Source of the DNA: Marinomonas shanghaiensis
GTDB lineage: Bacteria > Pseudomonadota > Gammaproteobacteria > Pseudomonadales > Marinomonadaceae
Direction of reading: 5' to 3'
Assembly: GCF_003259175.1 (NCBI RefSeq)
Contig: NZ_QGOK01000028.1
Coordinates: 1-49,177, forward strand
Length of the DNA: 49,177 nucleotides
The notes under the pieces were generated by a model. The model was not told the DNA's origin, did no database searches, and worked only from the letters and a program-made list of their open reading frames with translations. Every line of letters starts with the position of its first letter. Positions within the stretch are counted from its first letter, which is position 1. A program made the position numbers and the translations under genes. Positions 40,001 through 49,025 of this stretch are shown here, piece by piece.

Positions 40001-40092
40001 TATTGCAAAGCAAACTAGGTCAGAAGCTGGTTTATAACGCCGTCTCGGCTGAAGCAGGGCAGAATGGCGGCAAAATAAAAGGCGTTCGATAA
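37072..40092 (+). CDS. Tape measure protein
   Basis: 1006 residues, the longest helical protein of the tail: long coiled-coil runs (KAVLAKAEAKLSTEQKAYQE; LADIQQAEDKKLLTASQAD) and two hydrophobic patches (GGPLGLLFTGMTAISLL and the Ala-rich AALAPIPIVGPALGVAAAAA). It sets tail length and helps DNA ejection. Confidence 0.93.
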   Translation: MSNTRHEFIVTATDRTRVAFDSAKAGFLDMRKTALSATSAIAAGLGGVGVVAFTKEMAEMGEQSLLAADRLNTTTEQITSLQYAASKFGVDGESMNGILQDMSVRIQEFANIGTGEGADFFENLNLNVQDFVDLAPDELLYKVAKELENVSDASARVYLDQLGSDNLVALLPALRNGAQGLRELQDEAYATNKVLKEADAIKLASIANEINIMQNATKSLSQQLAAEFEPAVKAISQAFNAFASDGEAVSDTLDIMATSGTLVASVYAGRMTSAFIASAQAKYADTMATRQNAAANVEEAKAVLAKAEAKLSTEQKAYQESIVAKRQDAAASERLSAENLALAKTTKTAAAAEVEAAKASKAHAEQLGYAKLRAEKLKVAEAELSASKDRLSVATKRAEKAEQAHQAQIAKNTAAIQVATDNTKRLDRAKADLERSTKKLTTAQNVHNASMRAGSIAARGLSAALGLVGGPLGLLFTGMTAISLLNSDIASGFDAVTASNEDFSESLKNASANDLEAMLKSVRSELALTNQQIEAIDAKKAQTGFLAITNGLNELENRQQKPLGKQAELQEREAALSAALGQRQTLENAKQAAIRQAIASQELKTNITNLQDASKTLEQIRRANYDKELADIQQAEDKKLLTASQADSLRYSSKQRYELQEEQLEVAQRQKRLAAFADNYTKREQMTLEHQQRVLAYMQENGITNDQDARVIAYQQESYDYQLKMFQEFQDGILKQYDDYGKSELQKEKDRYAEEIKLLDKHLRDKDITQKQYDKAKSVAEDRAAKNRKIAEQQDLEISLNKQREFNDLFVGMADSKNKELAAIGKAAAIYNIGINTYQGAMAAYAALAPIPIVGPALGVAAAAALVAYGAEQIGQVNNQTYHTGGIAGQKSDDYSARLAANEVPAVLLKGEEVLTQSDPRHRNNLTMSKSTSSESDQASTVSQITFGDIIVQVTAANPQATGTEIGEQVATQVVAILQSKLGQKLVYNAVSAEAGQNGGKIKGVR

Positions 40093-40104
40093 ACACAACT
40101 TAAC

Positions 40105-40127
40105 ACCCGCTTCGTGCGGGTTTTTTT
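40105..40127 (+). terminator. Intrinsic terminator after tape measure gene
   Basis: ACCCGC (40105-40110) and GCGGGT (40116-40121) around TTCGT, then T to 40127. The next gene's ribosome site follows. Confidence 0.8.
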
Positions 40128-40144
40128 ATGCCTGCGAGGTGTCA

Positions 40145-40696
40145 ATGCTCCCCTATATTGATGAAGCCGAGGTGTCCATCACTTCGAATGATCCTAGTGT
40201 TGTTTCGCGGTCGCGGTCTGGTCGCAAAGTGTCACGAAACCTTGAGCAGCAAAAGTGGCTGTTTGATGTGACGTGGCCAGCGTATTTAAGCGACAAATCC
40301 TTGCCTCTTGAAATTGCGCTAGACGAAATGAAAGGTCAGTCGGAAACGGCTTCGCTTGTTCACCCTGTACGATCGTTCCACTCCAATGCAAGCGGTACTT
40401 GGCAGGCCATAGAACCGGCTAACGCGGGTTCTAACCAGGTACTTTTAAATGGCACTGGCAGTTTATCACTTGGTCATCTAGTGCGTTTTTTTGGTCACGC
40501 TAAAGCCTACCGAATCACCAAAATTACAGGCGATATTGTCCAGCTTTACCCATCTTTAAGGCGCGGCGTTTCACTGTCCGAGGTCGTGCAGATAGACGCG
40601 GTCGCTATCGATGTGACGCGCACAGACGATGACATCACATACAAAACCAAAGGCCCATTAACCACTATTTCGGCCAGCTTTGAAGAGACTCTGTAA
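40145..40696 (+). CDS. Tail tip protein 1 (distal-tail position)
   Basis: 183 residues following the tape measure gene, where tip-assembly genes lie. KWLFDVTWPAYLSDKSLPLE and YRITKITGDIVQLYPSLRRG suggest a beta-rich structural protein. The ATG at 40145 follows GAGGTG. Exact homologue not named. Confidence 0.65.
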   Translation: MLPYIDEAEVSITSNDPSVVSRSRSGRKVSRNLEQQKWLFDVTWPAYLSDKSLPLEIALDEMKGQSETASLVHPVRSFHSNASGTWQAIEPANAGSNQVLLNGTGSLSLGHLVRFFGHAKAYRITKITGDIVQLYPSLRRGVSLSEVVQIDAVAIDVTRTDDDITYKTKGPLTTISASFEETL

Positions 40697-40698
40697 TC

Positions 40699-41211
40699 AT
40701 GATTATTCGCAACCTGATAAAAATGTCATTCCGCAATGGTGGCGATTTGATCATGACGGACGGCGGCATCCCTGTGTCGTTCATGGGGGATCTTTATGAG
40801 CCAGATTTGTATTTAGACAAGGACGGCATTGGTGAAGTGTCTGAATCGTTAGAAATCACCACGTCCGATTGGAATGTCTCGCTAAACATATCGGACGAAT
40901 CCGACCCGGTGCTGCAGGCGTTTTATGCCGATCAATATCTAAACCAAACCGTGACCTATTACCGCCAATACATTTGGGATGACGGCAGTGAGCAATTCGA
41001 AAAGTTGTTCGAAGGTCGGATGATTGAATACGAAGCAAACGACTCAGAAGACGGTTACACAATCGACGTGACTGCCAGTGCCAATATCATCAACTGGCAG
41101 CAAAAACGCGGCCGCTCAACAAACTCAAACTCTCAGAATTTGTTATATCCAAGCGACAGAGGTTTGGATTTCGCAGGCACAGAAATAAGCGATATCAAGT
41201 GGGGTAAATAA
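40699..41211 (+). CDS. Tail tip protein 2 (hub-associated position)
   Basis: 170 residues: SFMGDLYEPDLYLDKDGIGE and FEGRMIEYEANDSEDGYTID look like strands of phage tail hub proteins such as the lambda gpL/DUF2163-like set. It overlaps the J start by one base. The assignment is by position. Confidence 0.6.
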   Translation: MIIRNLIKMSFRNGGDLIMTDGGIPVSFMGDLYEPDLYLDKDGIGEVSESLEITTSDWNVSLNISDESDPVLQAFYADQYLNQTVTYYRQYIWDDGSEQFEKLFEGRMIEYEANDSEDGYTIDVTASANIINWQQKRGRSTNSNSQNLLYPSDRGLDFAGTEISDIKWGK

Positions 41212-44200
41212 TGGGCTTTTTTAGCAAAATCTTTAGAGAGGTTAAGCGTGTTGTAAAGCAGGTTGGTGAATTTATAGAAGACACCGCCGATTGGATAGAA
41301 AATTTATTTTCCCCAGAGGTGCCGGATCAGTCCGATGTTTCAGCATCCGGTCTAACGGTCAACAAAAGCTCCGCCACAGCTAAGCCACCTAAAATTTACG
41401 GAAAGCGAAAGCTAGGCGGCACCCGCGTTTATTTGTCTACAAGCGGGAGCAAGAATGCGTTTCTTAATTCCGTGCTTGTTCACTGCATCGGCCCTGTTCA
41501 CAGCTCCAGCTCAGTGACAGTGTCGGATAAAGCCGAGTCAACATTTGGCAACACCCTGCGCTATACGTTTCATGCAGGTTATCCAGATCAGGCGGCGGAC
41601 GCCAATTTTGTGTCGGAGTTGTCGGACTGGACAGAGAATCACCGCTTGCAGGGTTTGGCGTATCAGGCGGTTAGATACACTTATGACCAGGACAAATACA
41701 GCGGCCTGCCTGTTTTTAATTCTATCATTGAGGGCGCTCTTTTATATGACCCACGCAATGGAAATACCGCGTATTCAGACAATTTTGCGCTGGTTGTGTT
41801 GGATTATTTTCGTTCGTCAGAATACGGTGTCGGTATTGCCGATCGTTTAATTGATTTTGAATCATTTAAAGTCGCGGCCGATCTGGCCGATGTTAGCTAT
41901 CCAAGCAATTCAAACAGCGAAATCATGGTCAAGCGCTTTGCCTGTAATTTGGCGGTCAGCACGGATCAAACGCCGTTTGACAATATCAAAAAAATGGTTG
42001 CAGAAAGTCGCGCTTTTCTTACGCAAACAGCAGGACAATGGCGCTATGTTATCCAAAACGATTCTACGCCAGATCACACGGTTACCTACGACGACATAGT
42101 TGGGGATATTTCTCGCAGCCCAAACGGTGCGCGTGATAAATACAATCGCGTGACAGTCACTTACGTGGACCCAGACAAAGAATGGGATTCAAACGAAGCC
42201 ACTTATCCGATTGACGATGCTGAATATCAAGGCTATTTGGAAGAAGATAATTGGGAAGAATCGCACGCTGATATCACCGTGGATTCTTGCACCAACCGCT
42301 ATCAAGCGCTAGATATCGCCCGTCAGGCGCTGCTAGAAAGTCGCATTGGTGGTGCGATCGCTTTTGAAGGTCAGCCATGGATGATCAAAGTTCGTTGTGG
42401 TGACCTGCTGATCATGGATGTGCCAGGCTTGCGCGATGGTACTTTGTGGCGTGTTGCCTCTCGTAAAATCCCAGCCGATGGCGAGATCTCTTTTACTTGC
42501 GCGGCGTATGATCCGTCTATTTTTCCGTGGATTGAATTGCCGGATCAGCCAGTCATTACAGCGCCAGAATTGGCAGACGCCAGCATATTGTCATCACCAG
42601 AAACTGTGGCGTATTTGCCCAGCGAATGGAACGAATCTACTGTGGGCTCATTGACTTGGACACAATCAAACAGTGGCTTCGTGCATGACTATTTGATCGA
42701 AATCTATCGTGCATCAGATGGCATTCAGGTGCTGAGCACAACGCTCGCCCATTCGAACGATTGGGCAAACGACTATGCGCCAAAGCTTAACTTGCCTTAT
42801 CTTGCCGCTGGCGAATATTACGCAACGGTTAGAGCTCGCAACGCTTTGACTCGTTCGCCCGTAACGACAGCAACATTTTCTGTAAACGTTCCTGCAGTAG
42901 GGCGCGTGAGCGGTTTGGTTGTGGTTGGTGAGTTTGACGATGCACTGACACTGTCATGGAATGCGCTTGCCAGTAATGCGCTAAAACACTATCAAGTTGA
43001 GATATACGACGCTGTTAACGCCGTTAGCTTGACGAAAGTCAGCACCGCCAGTGAGTCAGTGACTCTTGGTTTTGAGCTGTTTAAATCCATCGGATTGCCT
43101 CGCTCGTTTGAGGTGCGTGTTAGTGGCGTGAACGTGGTGGGTGAAGTGGGTGAGTCGTCCGCTTTAGCCATTTCTAAACCCGCTCCGCTTGCGCCAACCA
43201 TACAGCTTTGGTCATCAGTTAACGATGTTAAATTAACGCTGTCTCGTCCATCAAATGCACGCGGCGCAGTTGTTTGGTTGTCGGAAGAAACACCGCCCCC
43301 TGAAACGGATGCAAGCCAACGCTACAAAGGTGAAAGTCTTTCTATTACGTTGGATGCGTTGGAGCCGTTGACCGATTACCACATTGCTATCGCCTCTTAC
43401 GATGCCTTTGGTCTTGGTACGTCTTCAGCGCACTCTGTGACGACGTTGCGTGATGCTGTTGCGGATTCTATTCAGCAGCTGACCGAGCGGGATTTGTCTT
43501 TGACTGGCGACTTGGATGCGATCGCGCAAGCGGCTGCAAATCAAGCGCATAAGCAGCAAGTCAATACCGATGCTGTGGCAGAGCAGCTGTTTAATGCAGC
43601 GGCTCGCGCGGCAGAGGTGGAGCGTGTGCAGGCCAGCCAAAACGACGAGTATTACCGCATTCTGAATGCCGTTGTTGAAATCGACCCATCAACAGGGACG
43701 ATCACAAACCGCGCATACGAATACACAAACGGTAAGTTTAGCGAAGCGGCGTTATTGATTAATGGTGTGAATGCGTCTATCAGCCTGCAAGCGACTCGTA
43801 TCGAGACAGCCGAGGGGCGTTTGACGGATGCGGAATCCGAATTGTCTGTGCAGGCAGGGCTGATCAATCAGCGCGCAACGTACACGCAATTGACAGAAAC
43901 CGTTGCGGGTGCGATCGCAGCCATTCAACCAGCTTACGTCACGAACTTTAATACCGGCTTAGATGGTTGGGCAGTGCAAAGCGGCACGGCGGTTTACAAC
44001 GCGGGTGCATGGATTGATTTAACGCTGGGCGATATTGCCAGCGCAATGAACTATGCGGGCGCTGAAAACCCCGTTATACAGCTAACGATCGCACGCGCAG
44101 CGGGGGCGGCTTGGGTCGGTAAAATCCAATACCAAACCGCATCGCACAGCTATTCGTCAGCACATGAAATGGACATCAACGAAATCACAGACGACGGCCA

Positions 44201-45968
44201 GCAATATACCGTCTCTGTGGATTTTGGCGCAATAACGGATTACACAGCCAGCACAATAACGGGCATACGCATAATTTTGGGCGCCACGATTACTGATGCA
44301 TATCAATTGCACAGCGTACAAGCGGGCAAAAGCACCGCCGCTCAAGCTGCTATTGAGGGCTTGCAAGGCCGCGTCAGTGTTGCTGAGCAAAATATCGATG
44401 CTGTAAACGGCCAATTGTCTAACTACGTTACTACGACGTTTTACGAGCAAAACACGCTCACTCAAAATGACGTGCAACAGACGCTAGACAGCTGGAACGC
44501 TCAATACAGCATCATTGCCACTGTTACTCAGCTAGATGAAAACGGCACGATCAACAAAGCCAATTCTGCAGAGCAATGGATTGATGGCGCTGAATCGCTG
44601 ATCTCTCAAATCGCCCAAACGACAACGCAAAACGAATACGGCACCCGCATGAGTAATGTTGAGCAAACACTCAACGCCCAAGCGGGGACCATATCACAGC
44701 AAATTATCAGCACGCATAAATTGCAAGTTGCTGATGATGCGTTGTCAGAAAATGCGTTTCTTGAAGCCGCAAAATCCGCCGCTGCAGCGCGTGAGCAGAC
44801 TGCACAAAGCGACACCATCGCCTTGGCCAGAAGCGAGACAAAAGCGGTCGCGAATGAAACCACAGCGCTCGCGCAAACAGTGGACGAACTCGCAGTAAAG
44901 GTGGGTGACAACAAGGCTGAGTTTGTTGACTACCGCCGCACTGCGATCGGCTATTGTGTCGACGCAGACGGCAACCCAACCAGCCACGAAACCGCAGAGT
45001 CCTGCGAGCTCGCGGGCAACACATGGATGGGCGAATCGTCTATTGCCGAAGCATTGCGAAATGTCACCGTGACAGGCACCAATGCCGCTGGCGAAGCGGT
45101 CGAAGTGTCAGCAGGGGCAATGTACCAGGCAATACTCGATGCAGATGGCAAAGCCACCGCCACCGCCGCTGTTATGGCCGTCTACGGCAATCAGTTAGCC
45201 GGTATCTTTGCCAACGTTGGCGAAGATGGCAGCTCGCTTGAATTCATCGCCAACGCAATGAAATTCAAAACGGCCAACGGCACGAAAACCCCATTTTATG
45301 TTGAGGGCGATGATGTCTACATCAACCAAGCATCGATAAAAGAGCTGCTGCTAGGCAAGTTGCAATCAGAAGACGGCACGCTCGTTTTCGAAAATGGCAA
45401 GCTGAAAGCCAACTTTGTTGACGCGGAAAATCTGGAAGTGGATTTCGCTAACATCAAGAACGCAATCATCAAATCTGCAAACATCGAAAATGGCGCGATA
45501 TCAAGCGCGAAAATTAGCGATGAGATCAAATCTAATAACTTCGTGCAGGGCGTCAGCGGCTGGCGAATTTTGAAAAATGGCTCAGCAGAGTTCAATGGCG
45601 TCGTACTGTCGCGTGAAATGGTGGTTGCTACGGGTACATTCAATCTCGGCAATGTGTCGGGAGGGAATAGCTCCGGAATCAATACTGTCTATGAAGCAAT
45701 ACTGGATACCGGACATCCTGGAGCTGCTTGGTCTGGGACGAAATACTACACGGTCGCCACGGCTGGGTTTGAAAACACAAGCGTGAATGCTGATGTGCCA
45801 ACGCTTGCCCAAACGGCATGGGGCGTGACAGCTGAGGCCGTACCATTAACGCGATGGAGTAGCGCATACGGTGGCACAACTGTCCATATACGCATCAGAG
45901 TATTGGCGCGCCGCGTTAACTATCTCAACCCATGCACTATTCGATGGCGATTATTGCAAGTCTCATAA
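41211..45968 (+). CDS. Central tail fibre / tip attachment protein (gpJ-like)
   Basis: 1585 residues. The N-terminal region (~1-450) has the J-type hub pattern (KPPKIYGKRKLGGTRVYLST, LALVVLDYFRSSEYGVG-like). It is followed by several fibronectin type III-like modules (~455-750), long coiled or Ala-rich stretches and a J-type C-terminus (LVFENGKLKANFVDAENLEV, FVQGVSGWRILKNGSAEFNG). This protein contacts the host receptor. A Cys-bearing insert (YCVDADGNPTSHETAESCEL) sits near residues 1245-1265. Confidence 0.9.
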   Translation: MGFFSKIFREVKRVVKQVGEFIEDTADWIENLFSPEVPDQSDVSASGLTVNKSSATAKPPKIYGKRKLGGTRVYLSTSGSKNAFLNSVLVHCIGPVHSSSSVTVSDKAESTFGNTLRYTFHAGYPDQAADANFVSELSDWTENHRLQGLAYQAVRYTYDQDKYSGLPVFNSIIEGALLYDPRNGNTAYSDNFALVVLDYFRSSEYGVGIADRLIDFESFKVAADLADVSYPSNSNSEIMVKRFACNLAVSTDQTPFDNIKKMVAESRAFLTQTAGQWRYVIQNDSTPDHTVTYDDIVGDISRSPNGARDKYNRVTVTYVDPDKEWDSNEATYPIDDAEYQGYLEEDNWEESHADITVDSCTNRYQALDIARQALLESRIGGAIAFEGQPWMIKVRCGDLLIMDVPGLRDGTLWRVASRKIPADGEISFTCAAYDPSIFPWIELPDQPVITAPELADASILSSPETVAYLPSEWNESTVGSLTWTQSNSGFVHDYLIEIYRASDGIQVLSTTLAHSNDWANDYAPKLNLPYLAAGEYYATVRARNALTRSPVTTATFSVNVPAVGRVSGLVVVGEFDDALTLSWNALASNALKHYQVEIYDAVNAVSLTKVSTASESVTLGFELFKSIGLPRSFEVRVSGVNVVGEVGESSALAISKPAPLAPTIQLWSSVNDVKLTLSRPSNARGAVVWLSEETPPPETDASQRYKGESLSITLDALEPLTDYHIAIASYDAFGLGTSSAHSVTTLRDAVADSIQQLTERDLSLTGDLDAIAQAAANQAHKQQVNTDAVAEQLFNAAARAAEVERVQASQNDEYYRILNAVVEIDPSTGTITNRAYEYTNGKFSEAALLINGVNASISLQATRIETAEGRLTDAESELSVQAGLINQRATYTQLTETVAGAIAAIQPAYVTNFNTGLDGWAVQSGTAVYNAGAWIDLTLGDIASAMNYAGAENPVIQLTIARAAGAAWVGKIQYQTASHSYSSAHEMDINEITDDGQQYTVSVDFGAITDYTASTITGIRIILGATITDAYQLHSVQAGKSTAAQAAIEGLQGRVSVAEQNIDAVNGQLSNYVTTTFYEQNTLTQNDVQQTLDSWNAQYSIIATVTQLDENGTINKANSAEQWIDGAESLISQIAQTTTQNEYGTRMSNVEQTLNAQAGTISQQIISTHKLQVADDALSENAFLEAAKSAAAAREQTAQSDTIALARSETKAVANETTALAQTVDELAVKVGDNKAEFVDYRRTAIGYCVDADGNPTSHETAESCELAGNTWMGESSIAEALRNVTVTGTNAAGEAVEVSAGAMYQAILDADGKATATAAVMAVYGNQLAGIFANVGEDGSSLEFIANAMKFKTANGTKTPFYVEGDDVYINQASIKELLLGKLQSEDGTLVFENGKLKANFVDAENLEVDFANIKNAIIKSANIENGAISSAKISDEIKSNNFVQGVSGWRILKNGSAEFNGVVLSREMVVATGTFNLGNVSGGNSSGINTVYEAILDTGHPGAAWSGTKYYTVATAGFENTSVNADVPTLAQTAWGVTAEAVPLTRWSSAYGGTTVHIRIRVLARRVNYLNPCTIRWRLLQVS

Positions 45969-45986
45969 ATTTAATTCGGAGTTTTT

Positions 45987-47222
45987 ATGGCTAATTGGAT
46001 CACTTTGCCGTCTGTCAGCGTGACAAACGGCAGCATTACGGTGTCTGTCACGGGGGGCGTGGACTTGTCGTCTGTGCAGTCTGGATGGGCGCTTATTGTT
46101 AATAATATCCCTGTTGAGATCGCCAGCGGCACCGCTGCAAATGGCAGCGGGGTCAGCACGCTCACGCTGGCAATGCCGTGGGATGGATCGACTATCACCA
46201 ACCAACCCGCCAAAGTCCAGCCGACAGGCGCGCCTTTTTTGGCTGGCATTAAAGCTATGCAGGATACCAACGAATACGCGATCAGTGTTCACAAGACGCT
46301 CGCGGAAATCGCCACGTTAGATAAAGACGTGACGATCAAAGACCCAACGGGTGAAGAACACACGTTTGCGACAATGCGGAAAATTGCGCGGGAAGCGCAA
46401 GAGTTCTTTGATGCAGCAGGCACCGCAGCAGGCTATGACGTTACTCAAAGTGCAACTGATACAGGGAATGGTGCGAACGGAAAGCCTAAGTTGCTGAGAG
46501 TTGGGGATTTTGGTCTTGGTGGTGGTGGGTTATACGGGGTTTTTGGTATTGATCTAAATAGCTATATTGAAACAGGTGTTTATAGAAATGCATCGCATGC
46601 TACTTGGAATAATTCGTTAAATAAACCTGCGTCCATTACAACAACTAATCAGACGTTTGTGCTGACGGTAGACAAAAATCAATCATCAGCGGTAACTCAA
46701 ACACTGCATGTAGAATCTAATCGATATTTTATAAGATCTAGAAACATTTATGACGTATGGACTCCATGGCGAGAAGTCCTACACACTGGCAACCTGGTGG
46801 GCACAGTATCTCAATTATCAAGTGTGCCAACCGGTGCCATCATCGAACGCGGCTCAAATGCAAACGGTGAATACACTAAGTTTGCGGATGGTACGATGAT
46901 CTGTAGTCGTACTGTAGTTCTTCAAAGCGGCTTTCCCACTTCTCTTGACAGCAAAAGTGTAATTGACGATTCGTTTGTGACCCCCGCGACTTTTATTAAT
47001 ACGCCCTCAGTGCAGCTGACAGCAACAGCATTAACAACAGGTAATGGAGGTTCTGCACGTAAAGCAATGAGCGCATGGATTAGAGATCAGGCCACTTCAA
47101 TAGTCAGTACGCCAAATACTTTTTTTTCGCGGCACGGAGTTTTAATGAAGCTCGAAGAACGTCAATTCAATGAGCCCGACAGGGCTGTTTTGTTTTTCAC
47201 GGCAATTGGCCGCTGGTACTAA
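45987..47222 (+). CDS. Tail fibre protein
   Basis: 411 residues: an N-terminal beta domain (VSVTNGSITVSVTGGVDLSS), a helical linker (AREAQEFFDAAGTAAGYDVT), and a C-terminal receptor-binding part (DVWTPWREVLHTGNLVGTVS; FADGTMICSRTVVLQSGF) like those of side fibres. GGAG precedes the ATG. Confidence 0.85.
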   Translation: MANWITLPSVSVTNGSITVSVTGGVDLSSVQSGWALIVNNIPVEIASGTAANGSGVSTLTLAMPWDGSTITNQPAKVQPTGAPFLAGIKAMQDTNEYAISVHKTLAEIATLDKDVTIKDPTGEEHTFATMRKIAREAQEFFDAAGTAAGYDVTQSATDTGNGANGKPKLLRVGDFGLGGGGLYGVFGIDLNSYIETGVYRNASHATWNNSLNKPASITTTNQTFVLTVDKNQSSAVTQTLHVESNRYFIRSRNIYDVWTPWREVLHTGNLVGTVSQLSSVPTGAIIERGSNANGEYTKFADGTMICSRTVVLQSGFPTSLDSKSVIDDSFVTPATFINTPSVQLTATALTTGNGGSARKAMSAWIRDQATSIVSTPNTFFSRHGVLMKLEERQFNEPDRAVLFFTAIGRWY

Positions 47223-47231
47223 GGAGTAGTT

Positions 47232-47570
47232 ATGAAAATTATTTTATCCCCAGTTGCATCGAATAAAAAAACGGCCATAGCGTTGTCCGGCTTAGTTTTA
47301 ACTATCGATGATGTTGAATATGATTTGTCAGCGATTCCAGAAGGTGGCCAAGCAGAGCCAGAAGAAGACTCTCATTTCATCGGCATAGTTACTCGTGAAT
47401 CTGTCACGATTAAATACGAGTATGACAGCTCAAAAGCGGAGCCGAGCCAGTCAACTGATTGGGCTGATTACACGTTTGATATTGATGATGGCGAAGTACC
47501 ATGCCCTATTCAATGGCTACCGATTGAGCAAGAAATTGAGCAAGAAATGGAGGTTGAGCAAGATGTTTAA
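47232..47570 (+). CDS. Small fibre-associated protein (112 aa)
   Basis: Not firmly recognised. An acidic, beta-rich protein following the fibre gene; pattern VASNKKTAIALSGLVLTIDD recurs behind fibre genes in related phages. AAGGAG precedes the ATG. It overlaps the next gene by 8 bases. Confidence 0.65.
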   Translation: MKIILSPVASNKKTAIALSGLVLTIDDVEYDLSAIPEGGQAEPEEDSHFIGIVTRESVTIKYEYDSSKAEPSQSTDWADYTFDIDDGEVPCPIQWLPIEQEIEQEMEVEQDV

Positions 47571-47793
47571 AAACATTAAGACAGCAGAGCAATTAGCAGC
47601 AGAGCAGTTAGTATCTGCACAAGCACAGAAAGTTACTGAAGCAAAAGCTTATCTCGCAAATACCGATTGGATTATCTCGAAAGTAGGAGAAGCTGCAATG
47701 TTAGGTGAGGGAGCTGAAGTTCTCAAAACGAAATATGCAGTTGAAATCGCAGCACGAGAAGAAGCAAGAGCGTTAATCAACTTGCACGAGTAA
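47563..47793 (+). CDS. Small fibre-assembly-like protein (76 aa)
   Basis: Helical, starting MFKNIKTAEQLAAEQLVSAQ. The first half resembles the end of tail fibre assembly proteins. GGAGG precedes the ATG at 47563. It is the last gene of the late operon before a terminator. Confidence 0.65.
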   Translation: MFKNIKTAEQLAAEQLVSAQAQKVTEAKAYLANTDWIISKVGEAAMLGEGAEVLKTKYAVEIAAREEARALINLHE

Positions 47794-47815
47794 CAAACGT
47801 TCAAAGAACCCACGG

Positions 47816-47834
47816 CCGCGAAAGCGGTTTTTTT
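47816..47834 (+). terminator. Late-operon terminator
   Basis: CCGC (47816-47819), a GAAA tetraloop and GCGG (47824-47827), then seven T. Confidence 0.8.
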
Positions 47835-48033
47835 GTGTCAAAAATACGCAGGTGCCAATGCGCACGGTAACTGCGTATTTTATTGAAAAGTGGTAATGAG
47901 AAAGCGACTCAGAGGAAGCACCAATTCCAACGAGCCGTCAGATCACGTAACCAAGCTACGTGAACCAACCCAGGGCTTTCCCACCGCTGGCCAGCGGCGG
48001 GGCGAGTCTATCAGATTTATTCGGTAGGTTCAC
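47835..48033 (+). other. Structured leader upstream of com
   Basis: About 200 bases without a gene. A perfect 11-bp inverted repeat AAAATACGCAG/CTGCGTATTTT (47841-47851, 47871-47881) encloses GTGC/GCAC. It is followed by CACGTA/TACGTG (47944-47962) and the perfect palindrome CCGCTGG-CCAGCGG (47984-47997). One GATC (47941-47944) is present. It likely holds the com promoter and a folded leader RNA. Confidence 0.6.
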
Positions 48034-48207
48034 ATGCAAAATATACGATGTTCAAAATGTAATAAATTACTAGCAAAAGGTGTTTTTCAAATGATCGAGA
48101 TAAAATGCCCACGCTGCAAACACATAAACGAGAGTGCCATGAGCACCATTAACGGAGTAAAACCTCATGGCAAAACCCATCATTCCATGGATCGGCGGCA
48201 AGCGTAA
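48034..48207 (+). CDS. com: Com-like zinc-finger translational activator
   Basis: 57 residues with Cys6-x2-Cys9 and Cys25-x2-Cys28 (CSKC, CPRC), the zinc ribbon of Mu Com. In Mu, Com binds the com-mom mRNA and opens the mom start site. Here it overlaps the start of the methylase gene by 41 bases, the same layout. The ribosome site is modest (TAGG). Confidence 0.85.
   Translation: MQNIRCSKCNKLLAKGVFQMIEIKCPRCKHINESAMSTINGVKPHGKTHHSMDRRQA
48135..48172 (+). promoter_or_regulatory. Translation-inhibitory hairpin over the methylase start
   Basis: TGCCATGAG (48135-48143) pairs perfectly over 9 bp with CTCATGGCA (48164-48172). The second arm contains the methylase ATG, and the 20-base loop contains its ribosome site GGAG. 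This is the logic of the Mu mom inhibitory stem-loop relieved by Com. Confidence 0.75.
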
Positions 48208-48967
48208 ACTTGCCGAGCATCTTCTTCCATTGTTTCCAGATCACGCAACATACGTGGAGCCATTCAGTGGCGCAGCGGCTTTGTTCTTCTTGAAAGAACC
48301 GTCTAAAGTCGAGATTCTAAACGACGTAAACGGTGACCTCGTGAATCTGTATCGAGTCGTAAAGCACCACCTTGAAGAGCTGTATAAGCAATTTAAGTGG
48401 GTGCTGTCGAGCCGAGAAACATGGGAAACAATGAAGAAAACACCGCCCGAAACCATGACCGATATACAGCGTGCAGCACGTTTTCTTTATCTGCAAAAAC
48501 AAGCCTTCGGTGGCAAAGTGGAGGGGCAAACGTTTGGCACATCGACCACAAGCCGCCCTCGCTTTAACTTGCTCAACTTAGAGCAAGATTTGGCAGATGC
48601 TCATTTTCGATTATCCAGCACAACCATTGAAAACCTCGACTGGGCGCGCATCATCGAAAAATACGATCGACCAGGCACATTGTTCTACTGCGACCCGCCA
48701 TACTGGGAAACAGAAGGCTACGGCGTGCCGTTTGGTTTTGACCAATATGAAAAAATGGCCGAACTCGCAAAAACGATAAAAGGCAAGATGATCATATCTA
48801 TCAACGACCATCCCGACATTCGAAAAGTATTCAAAGATCTGCCTGTCGTCGAAGTCGACTACCAATACACAGTCGGCGGCAGCGACAAACGCACCGACTG
48901 CGTCGAACTCATATATGGCAACTGGGAAAAGGTTCCTGAAAAACGAGGACAAACCGCCATGTTTTAG
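48167..48967 (+). CDS. Dam-like DNA adenine N6-methyltransferase
   Basis: 266 residues of the D12 class: KPIIPWIGGKRKLAEHLLPL and VEPFSGAAALFF form the AdoMet site, and DPPY at residues 176-179 is the catalytic motif. TVGGSDKRTDCVELIYGNW closes the fold. It would methylate adenine in phage or host DNA, probably against restriction. Expression appears tied to Com and the hairpin at its start. Confidence 0.93.
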   Translation: MAKPIIPWIGGKRKLAEHLLPLFPDHATYVEPFSGAAALFFLKEPSKVEILNDVNGDLVNLYRVVKHHLEELYKQFKWVLSSRETWETMKKTPPETMTDIQRAARFLYLQKQAFGGKVEGQTFGTSTTSRPRFNLLNLEQDLADAHFRLSSTTIENLDWARIIEKYDRPGTLFYCDPPYWETEGYGVPFGFDQYEKMAELAKTIKGKMIISINDHPDIRKVFKDLPVVEVDYQYTVGGSDKRTDCVELIYGNWEKVPEKRGQTAMF

Positions 48968-49025
48968 GTTCTGGAATGCTGGTGTAAGTAGATTAACAAA
49001 ACTATCAAGTCTAATGAACTCGCTG

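Noticed and set aside
41545..42654. Several frames inside the gpJ-like gene
   Set aside because: They are shadows of the long tail-tip gene, with Arg/Cys-rich composition and no start signals.
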